From Chloroflexota bacterium (GTDB lineage Bacteria > Chloroflexota > Dehalococcoidia > Lucifugimonadales > JADFKI01), in contig VXRI01000387.1 in NCBI GenBank assembly GCA_009838595.1, positions 1 through 9,529 of the forward strand: 9,529 nt of DNA. Reading direction: 5' to 3'. The notes beneath the pieces were generated by a model. The model worked only from the letters and a program-made list of their open reading frames with translations. It was not told the DNA's origin and did not search any database. Shown here piece after piece: positions 1 through 6,709 of this stretch. Made by a program: the position numbers and the translations under genes. How positions within the stretch are numbered: the first letter of the stretch is position 1; each line of letters begins with the position of its first letter.

Positions 1-56
1 CTTTTGAAGCAACGATAACCGGTTCGGTAACCTCTATTTTGACGCAATTCGTATTC

Positions 57-85
57 TTGATATAGCGCCGTCATCCTGCTAAAAT
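57..85 (+). promoter_or_regulatory. Sigma70-type promoter of the tRNA-Gln/tRNA-Glu unit
   Basis: A -35 hexamer TTGATA (57-62, five of six consensus bases) and a -10 hexamer TAAAAT (80-85, five of six) are separated by exactly 17 bases. The predicted start of transcription near 92 lies about six bases before the mature tRNA-Gln at 98, the short leader expected of a tRNA transcript. Hexamers and spacing are seen directly; activity is inferred. Confidence 0.72.
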
Positions 86-97
86 CATAGTTCAGGT

Positions 98-171
98 TGG
101 GGATTCGTCTAGTGGTAGGACGACAGACTCTGGATCTGTAAGCCGGGGTTCGAATCCCTGATCCCCAGCCA
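98..171 (+). tRNA. tRNA-Gln, anticodon CUG
   Basis: A complete cloverleaf is visible. The seven-base acceptor stem TGGGGAT (98-104) pairs with ATCCCCA (161-167). The D stem is GTCT with GGAC. The anticodon stem ACAGA/TCTGT encloses the loop CTCTGGA, giving anticodon CTG, which reads CAG (Gln). The T arm carries TTCGAAT. Discriminator G168 is followed by encoded CCA (169-171). The first pair is U1-A72, a typical bacterial tRNA-Gln feature and the pair recognised by the GatCAB amidotransferase in species that make Gln-tRNA indirectly. Whether that route is used here cannot be seen. It probably shares a transcript with the tRNA-Glu 15 bases downstream. Confidence 0.95.
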
Positions 172-186
172 GCCGATATGTTGCGT

Positions 187-263
187 GGCGCATTCGTCTA
201 GCGGCCAAGGACACCGCCCTCTCAAGGCGGAGACCACGGGTTCGAATCCCGTATGCGCTACCA
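187..263 (+). tRNA. tRNA-Glu, anticodon CUC
   Basis: The acceptor strand GGCGCAT (187-193) pairs with ATGCGCT (253-259). The outermost pair is a G-U wobble, which is slightly unusual. The anticodon stem CCGCC/GGCGG holds the loop CTCTCAA with anticodon CTC, reading GAG (Glu). The T arm is CGGG-TTCGAAT-CCCG. Discriminator A260 is followed by encoded CCA (261-263). No promoter of its own is visible in the 15-base gap after tRNA-Gln, so the two are probably one transcript. No convincing hairpin with a T-run was found in the C/T-rich sequence after 263. Confidence 0.94.
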
Positions 264-359
264 ACGTCCCCCCTTCTTCCCCCCACACCGCCTTGCCTCG
301 CATTTTCGCGCGTCATGGTTGCTTGCCACTCATTGCTGTCAAATACTCACATGCCGTGC

Positions 360-704
360 TTACCCAACCCCCTGCCGCAAGTATCTCCCCAAGAACTCAC
401 CGCCGATTACATGCAGGTGCGCGTGCGGTTGGCTTTGCATGCCGTCTTTGCCGAAGTTGGATAAGATACGGAAGCCGTTCGGGCAGCGCTCTTCGCCAAT
501 CTGCACTGCAAGGTCTCCCATGTGCGACATCAGGTCGCCGCTGCGCCATAATTCGGTCTGAGTCATGTGCTGGCGGGGAATGACGAGAATCTGCACCGGC
601 ACCCAGTCCAGCTGATTGTCGAAGATGATCACTCGCTCGTCTTCATAGTGAATCGTCGCGGGTTCGGTGCGCGCTACAATGTTGCAGAACACGCAGTTTG
701 TCAT
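360..704 (-). CDS. HIT family protein (histidine triad nucleotide hydrolase)
   Basis: The 114-residue product is the usual size of a single-domain HIT protein. Visible signatures are an N-terminal Cys pair (C4 and C7, CVFC), typical of zinc-binding HIT hydrolases, and the histidine triad HAHLHVI at 94-100 (H94, H96, H98) followed by GG. The middle triad His is the expected nucleophile for phosphoramidate or dinucleotide hydrolysis; the substrate cannot be told. I chose the ATG at 704 because the family begins a few residues before the Cys pair. In-frame ATGs at 710 and 716 are equally possible, and none has a clear Shine-Dalgarno. It lies just after the stop of the AAA+ gene (721), so it is the promoter-distal member of the replication operon and possibly translationally coupled. 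A direct role in replication is not implied. Confidence 0.9.
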   Translation of the reverse strand: MTNCVFCNIVARTEPATIHYEDERVIIFDNQLDWVPVQILVIPRQHMTQTELWRSGDLMSHMGDLAVQIGEERCPNGFRILSNFGKDGMQSQPHAHLHVIGGEFLGRYLRQGVG

Positions 705-720
705 TCGCATAGTCATAGCT

Positions 721-2121
721 TCAGCGCGTCGTCCTAATTCGGTAGTCCGGCGCGTCAATGCGCACGAGCCGACCGAGCGTCGCGTCTCGAATGCGCGATG
801 CGATGGGACCTGTCTGCTCCGTGAAATCGAGCATGCCGGTGATCACCGTCGGCAGACGGTGGTTATGTCGGTGCACGAAAATCTGGTACAGCTTTTCCTC
901 CGCCCAAGGGCTGTTGTGCTCCTGCCCAAGGTCGTCTAGGATGAGCAGAGACGTGTTCTTCACATCTTCCAGGATGCTCTCCATCGACACGCGGTTGCGC
1001 GGCTCGAATGTGTATCGGAAGTAGTCCAGCAGTTCCGGCACGAACGCGAAGAAGACCGTGTTGCCCAGTTCGAGCTGCGTGTTGGCGATTGCCACCGCGA
1101 GGTGCGTCTTGCCCACTCCCGTCGGACCGAACAGCGTCAACCAGCCTTGCGGATTATCCGCGTAGCGGACTGCGGCAAGCGCGGCATTTTGAAGGCTTGT
1201 TTGCTCGCCGGCGCGTGGGTTGTTTCCGCGCACATCGAAGGTCTCGAATGTCATGTCGCGCAGCATTTTCACCGCTACTCGCCCTAGATTGTGTGCCTTT
1301 GGTTTGTGGTAAACGCCAGTCTGCACCACGCGGCTAAGCCCTGTCGTTAGCAAGCGGCTGCGGATGTACGGGTCTAGTTCTGTGAGGTCGCTCGCGGTCG
1401 TAACCACGGTCGGAAGTTCGGCATTGAAACGGTGGTTGACCACCTGCTGCAATTTTTCTTCCGCCCAAGGCGTGGAGCTGTGCGCGCCCAAGCCGTCTAA
1501 AATGAGCAGAGGCGCGTCAACAACCTGCGTGTACAGGTCGCTATATGTCAATTCGCTGCTCGGCGCGTATGTGGCGCGCAAATGGTCGAGCAAGTCCGGC
1601 ACATGCATGAAGAACACGACCTGCTCCGATTTGATGCAGTGATTGGCGACTGCGGCGGCTAGGTGCGTCTTGCCGCTGCCATTGGGACCGGTGAGAACCA
1701 GCCATCCTGACGGGTTTTCGGCGTATTCGGCGGCGGCGCGGCATGCCTTGGCGAACAGTTCGCGGCTGTCGGCGTCTTGGATTATGCCCTCCGGCTTCAG
1801 CGCATCGAATGTGAAGCGCGTTAGATGACCTAAATTGCTGTATCGCAGCAGCCTGCTGAGCCGCTCGTCTGACAGGCGCTGATGCTGGCATTGGCAAGTG
1901 ATGACCTGCCCAAAGTCGGGATGCCCCACGACCACATCGGGAGTAAACCAACCGCGACCGCCGCAGATTTCGCAGGTGTCTTCTATCTGCTCGTCCGCAG
2001 GCAATGAAGGCGGCGAGTCTGACAGGTTGTGAGACATGCCGTTGGATGCGCCGCCGGCCCTGCCGTTACTCGCCTCTCTAGTAGCGGCTAGTCTTTTGAG
2101 TATGTCTCCGAGATTTTCCAT
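721..2121 (-). CDS. Tandem AAA+ ATPase, DnaC/DnaI/IstB-like putative helicase loader
   Basis: The 466-residue protein contains two DnaC/IstB-type AAA+ modules, about twice the usual family length. Residues 50-78 hold a Cys cluster (C50, C53, C76, C78) like the zinc-type motif seen N-terminal in many DnaC-like proteins. Module 1 (about 102-270) has Walker A GPNGSGKT (145-152), Walker B LLILDG (205-210) and R254/R256. Module 2 (about 291-461) has Walker A GPTGVGKT (332-339), Walker B LLILDD (392-397) and a canonical SR..D...GPDYR-like C-terminal region (R443, R454). Shared YA[ED]NP.GWL, VFF..VP.LLD and PWAEEKL segments show that the modules arose by internal duplication. Module 1 lacks the second Walker B acid (D to G). 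The start at 2121 is preceded by GAGG eight bases upstream and overlaps the DnaD-like gene by 44 bp. Its position after dnaB suggests it loads DnaB; that role is inferred. Confidence 0.88.
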   Translation of the reverse strand: MENLGDILKRLAATREASNGRAGGASNGMSHNLSDSPPSLPADEQIEDTCEICGGRGWFTPDVVVGHPDFGQVITCQCQHQRLSDERLSRLLRYSNLGHLTRFTFDALKPEGIIQDADSRELFAKACRAAAEYAENPSGWLVLTGPNGSGKTHLAAAVANHCIKSEQVVFFMHVPDLLDHLRATYAPSSELTYSDLYTQVVDAPLLILDGLGAHSSTPWAEEKLQQVVNHRFNAELPTVVTTASDLTELDPYIRSRLLTTGLSRVVQTGVYHKPKAHNLGRVAVKMLRDMTFETFDVRGNNPRAGEQTSLQNAALAAVRYADNPQGWLTLFGPTGVGKTHLAVAIANTQLELGNTVFFAFVPELLDYFRYTFEPRNRVSMESILEDVKNTSLLILDDLGQEHNSPWAEEKLYQIFVHRHNHRLPTVITGMLDFTEQTGPIASRIRDATLGRLVRIDAPDYRIRTTR

Positions 2122-2758
2122 CGCCTTGACCTCGCCTTCTGCCTTCTCGCTCCCAATTTTCGAGGATGCGTACGATGTAGCGCCAATTGCGCGCGTTGTG
2201 CAGCGCGGCTTCGCGGAATGCGTCCGATATCCATTCAGTCGGGTATAGTGCCTCCGCTTCCTTGAGTTCGTCGACAATCATCGGGCTGAGCATGCCGATG
2301 TTCGATTCGTACAGCGCGAAGATGTTCGGGCGTTCAACATCGGCTGCATTCCACGCATCCGGCGTTGGCTCGGTCTGCGAGCGTCCCACGACGAAGGCAT
2401 CGGACGCCGCCTGCGCGAGTGCGCGCCTGTCTCTGGCCGTGTTCAGCGCGTATAGGCGTTCTTCCTTGCTATCGCGTTCGATTATCGCCATCGCCAGAGT
2501 GCCCCGCCGCACGCACGCATCGAGTGCCTGACCAATCTCGGCGACACCGCCTTGCAGCGCCGCAGCCAGCGCGCGATCGGCAAACGCCTCGCTGTGCGCC
2601 ACGAAGCGCGGGTAGCCTCTCTTCTGTTGTAGCATCCAAATCACGCGCAGCAGGCACTTAAGCTCGGCGATGTCGTCAATTTGCTCGAGCAGCGTGCCGA
2701 ACAGCGGCGCCGGCGCCGGTATACTGCGCACGCGGTCGGGGAAGCCGCTAAACTTCAT
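2078..2758 (-). CDS. DnaD-domain primosome protein
   Basis: The 226-residue product carries a C-terminal DnaD/DnaB_2-type domain at about 145-206: N145-IFALY-ESNIG, then EWI (175-177), RNWRYI (190-195) and IL..W (198-202) followed by G206. This matches the YxxxI...W...N.RN..YI..IL..W pattern of DnaD proteins. In Bacillus these bind DNA and remodel it during DnaA-dependent initiation and restart. The N-terminal part (about 20-120) is mostly helical in appearance and weakly conserved, plausibly a winged-helix oligomerisation domain. The tail (207-226) is very basic, fitting DNA contact. The ATG at 2758 is chosen because GGAG lies ten bases upstream; an ATG at 2767 is too close to it. The gene overlaps dnaB by 11 bp and the AAA+ gene by 44 bp, indicating tight translational coupling. 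Confidence 0.85.
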   Translation of the reverse strand: MKFSGFPDRVRSIPAPAPLFGTLLEQIDDIAELKCLLRVIWMLQQKRGYPRFVAHSEAFADRALAAALQGGVAEIGQALDACVRRGTLAMAIIERDSKEERLYALNTARDRRALAQAASDAFVVGRSQTEPTPDAWNAADVERPNIFALYESNIGMLSPMIVDELKEAEALYPTEWISDAFREAALHNARNWRYIVRILENWEREGRRRGQGDGKSRRHTQKTSRY

Positions 2759-4136
2759 TGTAGGCATACTCCGGCGCGGGTGTGGTTTCAAGGCTCTCGA
2801 AGCGCACTAAGTCGTTGCGGAAATATAGCGGCACAGTACCAACCGGCCCGTTGCGATGCTTGGAGAAAATTATCTCCGCGATGTTCTGTGGATACGGCTC
2901 AGTCGGGTTGCGCTTTTCCCAGTCTTCCTTACTGACATAGACATCCTCTCGATGGATGAACGCCACCACATCCGCATCCTGCTCGATGCTGCCGCTCTCG
3001 CGCAAGTCAGACAGCAACGGACGATGGTTGGGGCGCTGTTCGATTGCGCGGGATAGCTGCGAGCAAGCGATCACCGGAATATCTAGGTCGCGCGCCATGC
3101 CCTTGATGGAACGGGAAATTTCGCCCATTTCCTGCGCGCGGTTGTCGATGCGCCCGCCACCGCCAATGAGCTGCAAGTAGTCGATGATGACCAAGTCCAG
3201 CCCGCGTTCGGACTGCAGGCGGCGCGCTTTGCCGCGCATATCCACGATGGTCTGTATTGGAGTGTCGTCGATGTACAACGGCAGGTCGGACAGAACGCCG
3301 ATGGAGTCCAGCAAGCGCGATTCTTCGTCGTTGCTCAGCAGCCCGATGCGAATGCGGTAGCTATCGACATTCGCCTCGCTGGCGAGCAGGCGCATGCCAA
3401 TCTGGTCGCGGCTCATCTCAAGGCTGAAAATGCCGACGCGGTTGCCGCTTTCAGCCGCGCCGCGTGCGATGTTGAAGGCGAGCGTGCTCTTGCCAAGGCT
3501 AGGGCGGGCGGCGACGACAATCATGTCCGAGCGCTGCATGCCGTTGCCCAGCAGGTTATCTATGCCGGGGAAGCCGGTCGTTACGGGCGCGATGTGCGAA
3601 CCGTCCTGCGCGTGCATCGCCGTGCTCTCTTCCAAGTAGGTGTCGAGCACTTCGCGGATATGCACGAAGTCGCCGGATCCCTGCCCGGCGCGGATGCGGA
3701 ATAGCAGGTCTTCGGCTCTGGCGAGCGCGGCGTCCGTATCGGCGTCGCTCTCGTTGAAGCCAATGTCGGAGATGCGCCCGCCTACATCGATCAGCTGGCG
3801 CATAATGGATGTGCGCTGCACAATGCGCGCGTAGTATTCGATGTGCACCGAAGTCGGCACGACCATGACGAGATGGCTCAGGTACGCGCTGCCGCCGAGG
3901 GGCTCAAGCTTGTCTTGCAGACTCAACTCGTGCGCGACGGTAATCTGGTTAATCGCCTCGCCGCGCTCAAACAGCGCAAGGAATGCGTCGTAGCACCAGC
4001 GGTTCTTTTCGGTATAAAAGTCTGTCGGACGAACGAACGATGAGACGCGGCTCAGTGAGTCGCCGTCAATGAGTATCGAGCCTATCACCGATTCTTCGGC
4101 GTTGGCGTCTTGAGGTGGCAGACGGTCAACGTACAC
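2748..4136 (-). CDS. dnaB: Replicative DNA helicase DnaB
   Basis: The 462-residue hexameric 5'-3' helicase unwinds DNA at the replication fork. The N-terminal DnaB domain (about 5-110, starting PPQDANAEESVIGS) binds primase and loader. The RecA-like motor begins near 184 with TGFPGIDNLL. Walker A is ARPSLGKST (210-218), Walker B is LVIIDYLQL (315-323, D319), motif H4 contains SDLRESGSIEQDAD (376-389), and the arginine-finger segment is KHRNGPVGT (426-434). Length matches the family and all catalytic motifs are intact, with no intein. The start is a GTG preceded by AGGAG at a six-base spacing; the start agrees with the usual N terminus. It lies 107 bp downstream of rplI and overlaps the DnaD-like gene, so helicase and putative loaders are made together. 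Confidence 0.97.
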   Translation of the reverse strand: MYVDRLPPQDANAEESVIGSILIDGDSLSRVSSFVRPTDFYTEKNRWCYDAFLALFERGEAINQITVAHELSLQDKLEPLGGSAYLSHLVMVVPTSVHIEYYARIVQRTSIMRQLIDVGGRISDIGFNESDADTDAALARAEDLLFRIRAGQGSGDFVHIREVLDTYLEESTAMHAQDGSHIAPVTTGFPGIDNLLGNGMQRSDMIVVAARPSLGKSTLAFNIARGAAESGNRVGIFSLEMSRDQIGMRLLASEANVDSYRIRIGLLSNDEESRLLDSIGVLSDLPLYIDDTPIQTIVDMRGKARRLQSERGLDLVIIDYLQLIGGGGRIDNRAQEMGEISRSIKGMARDLDIPVIACSQLSRAIEQRPNHRPLLSDLRESGSIEQDADVVAFIHREDVYVSKEDWEKRNPTEPYPQNIAEIIFSKHRNGPVGTVPLYFRNDLVRFESLETTPAPEYAYNEV

Positions 4137-4182
4137 GGCTTACTCCTAGATGGTCGTCAGGTGTAGGCAATAAGGTATTCCA

Positions 4183-4207
4183 GGGCACCGGCCGCAAGCC
4201 GTTGCCC
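4183..4207 (-). promoter_or_regulatory. Intercistronic hairpin between rplI and dnaB
   Basis: A near-perfect inverted repeat is visible: GGGCA (4183-4187) pairs with TGCCC (4203-4207) and CGGC (4189-4192) with GCCG (4198-4201), with one mismatch and a five-base loop, nine pairs in all. In the minus-strand RNA no U-run follows it, so it is not a standard intrinsic terminator. It may be a processing or stability element, or an attenuator, separating abundant L9 mRNA from scarcer dnaB mRNA. The function is inferred. Confidence 0.5.
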
Positions 4208-4243
4208 CGCTGACAGTTTAAGGATATATTGCCGTGCTGCGTC

Positions 4244-4831
4244 TTATGAAGCGTCGGAAGGGTTTTCTTCTTCGGAATCTGCCACGTTTACCGCGTCTGC
4301 CGCGTCGTCAGATTCGCCCTCGCCCTCACCGTTAGCCGCCGCTTCCGCCTCTTCGAGCGATTGCAGCCATGCGTCCGCGGTCGTGCCTGTCGGATAGACC
4401 AGCACTTCTATCTGCGCTTGCACTTCGGAGTGAAGCCGCACGCTCACATCGAAACTGCCGAGCTGCCGGATGGGTTCTTCGACCTCAATGCCACGCCGGT
4501 CGATATCGCGGTCTGCCATTTCGGACAACTTATCCGCGATGATGGCGTTGGTGACGGAGCCGTACAGCTGACCGCTCGCGCCGGCGCGCATTTCCACATC
4601 GATGCGCTTGCCGTTCAGCGTTTCGGACAGTTCGCGCATGTCCTGCAGCAGCCGCAGACGGTTTTTTTCCGCCTGCTCCGCGTACTGCTTGACGCGCTGG
4701 AGCGCATTGTGAGTCGCAGGCACGGCGAACTGCTTGGGAATCAGGTAATTGCGCGCAAAGCCGTTCTTCACTTCCTTTACATCGCCGCCCTGCGCCACGC
4801 CGGCGACATCCTGCAAAAATACTACTTTCAT
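4244..4831 (-). CDS. rplI: 50S ribosomal protein L9 with acidic C-terminal extension
   Basis: The N-terminal domain matches L9 closely: MKVVFLQDVAGVAQGGDVKE, then the NGFARNYLIP signature (23-32), a long connecting helix (about 40-75) and a C-terminal rRNA-binding domain ending near VLVYPTG (143-149). L9 binds 23S rRNA at the base of the L1 stalk and helps reading-frame fidelity. Typical L9 is about 148-150 residues; this one has 195, with a Glu/Asp/Ala/Gly-rich low-complexity tail from about 156 onward. The ATG is preceded by GAGGT at an eight-base spacing. It heads the replication cluster, as rplI precedes dnaB in many bacteria, but rpsF, ssb and rpsR, often found upstream, are absent; a broken membrane-protein gene is there instead. 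I could not identify a convincing promoter in the 70 bases upstream. Confidence 0.96.
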   Translation of the reverse strand: MKVVFLQDVAGVAQGGDVKEVKNGFARNYLIPKQFAVPATHNALQRVKQYAEQAEKNRLRLLQDMRELSETLNGKRIDVEMRAGASGQLYGSVTNAIIADKLSEMADRDIDRRGIEVEEPIRQLGSFDVSVRLHSEVQAQIEVLVYPTGTTADAWLQSLEEAEAAANGEGEGESDDAADAVNVADSEEENPSDAS

Positions 4832-4900
4832 TGCGATTTACCTCGGTTGGTTAGTTTTGAGTTCCTAGTTCATTGACGCATCCGCTTGTCGGTGATTTGA

Positions 4901-5379
4901 TTAAATATTTGCGTCCTTGCCATTGCGCGTTGGGCTGCGTCGGTTGCGCTCCCAGGGCGGCGGCTCGTCGAACGGCTCACCGTGCGCCTCGGCGTCAATC
5001 TTGCGCTGATACCATGAAGCGGCGTTCGTCAGACCTTGCTCAATGCCTTGTTCAATGCCGCGCTCTTCGCCAAACTCGACACCTCGCCTGGAAAATGCCT
5101 TTCCCAAGCATTGCCAATCCTCCTGCCATTAGGACGGACATCACGAACATAGAGAAGAAGCCCGCCGCAGGTGAAAAGGCGATTACTTCTATTGCTACGC
5201 CACCAACGTCGTTCCCGGTTCCTGCACTAGAGACTTCGTGCCATGCCCCAAGACAATGATATTATAAAGGCGGATGTGAGAACAAAGTAAAGTGCTTTGA
5301 TGTCGTTTGGCACGGGCCAAAGCCAGCCCACAAAGCCAATGCCTGTGTTTTCGCCGTATTTGTCCTCGACATATCGCAT
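4901..5379 (-). pseudogene. Frameshifted small membrane protein gene, unknown function
   Basis: This 604-bp inter-gene stretch has no intact gene, but protein-like sequence continues through three frames. Frame one starts at ATG 5379 (MRYVEDKYGENTGIGFVGW) and gives a hydrophobic helix (YFVLTSAFIISLSWG) before a stop at 5227. Frame two (open 5261-5052) continues with SAGTGNDVGGVAIEVIAF and a second helix (FFSMFVMSVLMAGGLAML) up to GKGIF. Frame three (5107-4901, stop TAA) supplies a charged tail with GIEQGIEQG and GEPFDEPPPWE. Joined, these would make a roughly 159-residue protein with two membrane helices and a cytosolic tail. Two shifts in the same direction would be needed. An extended -10 promoter lies just upstream. 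The frames could instead be separate tiny genes, or the shifts could be assembly errors. I do not recognise the family. Confidence 0.45.
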
Positions 5380-5413
5380 TGCTGGCCCTGATTTACAGAA
5401 CGAGTGTGCGAAC

Positions 5414-5443
5414 ATTGTACCACAAATGTCCGTCTTTAAGCAA
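5414..5443 (-). promoter_or_regulatory. Extended -10 promoter upstream of the broken membrane-protein gene
   Basis: On the minus strand TACAAT (5419-5414) is preceded directly by TGG, forming an extended -10, with a weak -35 TTGCTT (5443-5438) 18 bases upstream that overlaps the end of hemW. Predicted initiation near 5407 would give a leader of about 28 bases to the ATG at 5379 and excludes the earlier in-frame ATG at 5415. It may also feed rplI and the genes beyond. Activity is inferred. Confidence 0.45.
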
Positions 5444-6698
5444 AGAAGCGGCTGAACACTTCGTTGCCTAGCATACGACCGCGGTGCGTCAGCCGCAGTG
5501 CGCCGTCTTGCTTGCAGATTAGCCCAAGCGCCCCAAGTTCGTCGAGCGTGTTGGCGTAGAACACGGATGGCGGAGCGCCGAATCGCTGTTCAAACGCGCC
5601 CAAGCCTATTCCCTCGTCTAGGCGCAGTCCCATCATCATCGTTTCCGCCATCTCCATGTTCTTGTCGATATGCTCAACCTCGTCCACGACTGGCACGCTG
5701 TCTATCGTGGCGCGTATTGCTGGGCTTGCGGTGTTCGCTACGGCGTTTGCAGCTGCATCCTCCGCCATATCTTGCAACCGGAGTATGTACTCGCGCGGTG
5801 ACTTGAGCGCGTTGAAGCGGTAGCCGCCGATGTACGAGTGCGCGCCGGGTCCCACGCCGAGATACGGTTCGTTGCGCCAGTATGTCAGGTTGTGGAGGCT
5901 GCGCTTGCCGTCTTGCGCCCAGTTTGATATTTCGTAATGCCGGTATCCCGCGTGGCGCATCTCGTCTTGCGCCTGTATGTACATATCGGCGGCGAGATCG
6001 GCGTCCGGCTCCGGAATGTTGCCTTGCTCCACCCAGCGTTCCATCGGCGTACCGCCTTCCAGCGTCAGGCAGTACATGGATATGTGCGGCGGCGACAAGT
6101 CCAACGCCCGCGACAGCGTATCCTGCCACTGGGCGGCGCTCTGCTGCGGCAAGCCATACATCAGGTCAATGCTGATGTTGTCGAACCCCGCAGTGGCAGC
6201 CTGACGATAGGCATTCGCGGCGTCTGCTGCGTTGTGTCGGCGTCCCAGCATTCGCAGGATGTCGTCGTCGAAGCTCTGCACGCCGATGCTCAAGCGATTG
6301 ATGCTGCAGTCCAGGTACGCCTCAAGCTTGCTCGTGCTGAAGTCGCCGGGGTTCGCCTCTAGCGTAACTTCAGCGCCTGCCTGCACATCGAACGCAGCCT
6401 GAATCGTCGTCATAATACGGACAATATCGCCGGCAGGCAGATACGACGGTGTGCCGCCGCCGAAGAATATGGTGTGTACCTGCGGGCGGTGCAGCAGCCT
6501 GCCCCAGTGCGTAATTTCAGACCGCAGCGCCGCCATGTATGACGGCATAAGCGGCTCAATTGCGGCGTAAGTATTGAAGTCGCAATACGGGCACTTCGTC
6601 TCGCAGAACGGTATGTGAACATAGAGCGAAATGGGCATCGGAACGCGCTCTGACATGGATGTGCGCTCAGGCGCGGCGGCGGATTCGGCTGTTGACAT
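5436..6698 (-). CDS. hemW: Radical SAM protein HemW (heme chaperone, HemN-like)
   Basis: The 420-residue protein has the radical SAM cluster motif C32-ETK-C36-PY-C39-DF, the SAM-binding GGGTPS (80-85), the conserved ANPGD (115-119), RLSIGVQSF (135-143), and the HNLTYW segment (269-274) with GVGPGAHS (281-288) that marks HemW rather than true coproporphyrinogen dehydrogenase HemN. A C-terminal HemN_C-like region (about 345-418) ends with RGRMLGNEVFSRF. HemW proteins bind heme and pass it to apoproteins; many are misnamed oxygen-independent coproporphyrinogen oxidase. Residues about 311-343 form an Ala-rich, variable insert. The ATG at 6698 has AGGA five bases upstream; an internal Met21 is nearer the usual start. 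It follows ychF by 11 bp, so the two are probably one transcript. Confidence 0.93.
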   Translation of the reverse strand: MSTAESAAAPERTSMSERVPMPISLYVHIPFCETKCPYCDFNTYAAIEPLMPSYMAALRSEITHWGRLLHRPQVHTIFFGGGTPSYLPAGDIVRIMTTIQAAFDVQAGAEVTLEANPGDFSTSKLEAYLDCSINRLSIGVQSFDDDILRMLGRRHNAADAANAYRQAATAGFDNISIDLMYGLPQQSAAQWQDTLSRALDLSPPHISMYCLTLEGGTPMERWVEQGNIPEPDADLAADMYIQAQDEMRHAGYRHYEISNWAQDGKRSLHNLTYWRNEPYLGVGPGAHSYIGGYRFNALKSPREYILRLQDMAEDAAANAVANTASPAIRATIDSVPVVDEVEHIDKNMEMAETMMMGLRLDEGIGLGAFEQRFGAPPSVFYANTLDELGALGLICKQDGALRLTHRGRMLGNEVFSRFFA

Positions 6699-6709
6699 TG
6701 CGTTCCTGC

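Noticed and set aside
92..316. Minus-strand open frame across both tRNA genes, with GFEPRLTDP-like text
   Set aside because: This is the well-known spurious product of translating tRNA genes backwards; the two cloverleafs explain the sequence.
264..359. Terminator between the tRNA unit and the convergent HIT gene
   Set aside because: The stretch is C/T-rich, but I saw no stem long enough and no T-run after one.
1541..1951. Alternative-frame open stretch within the AAA+ gene
   Set aside because: It has an arginine-rich, frame-shadow composition and overlaps conserved module 1 motifs in the true frame.
4361..4876. Plus-strand open frame of 171 codons opposite rplI
   Set aside because: It is the antisense shadow of a clear L9 gene, with no family signature and no good ribosome binding site.
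5674..6129. Open frame within hemW in another minus-strand frame
   Set aside because: Its Arg/Gly-rich composition is typical of a shadow, and the hemW motifs occupy the true frame.
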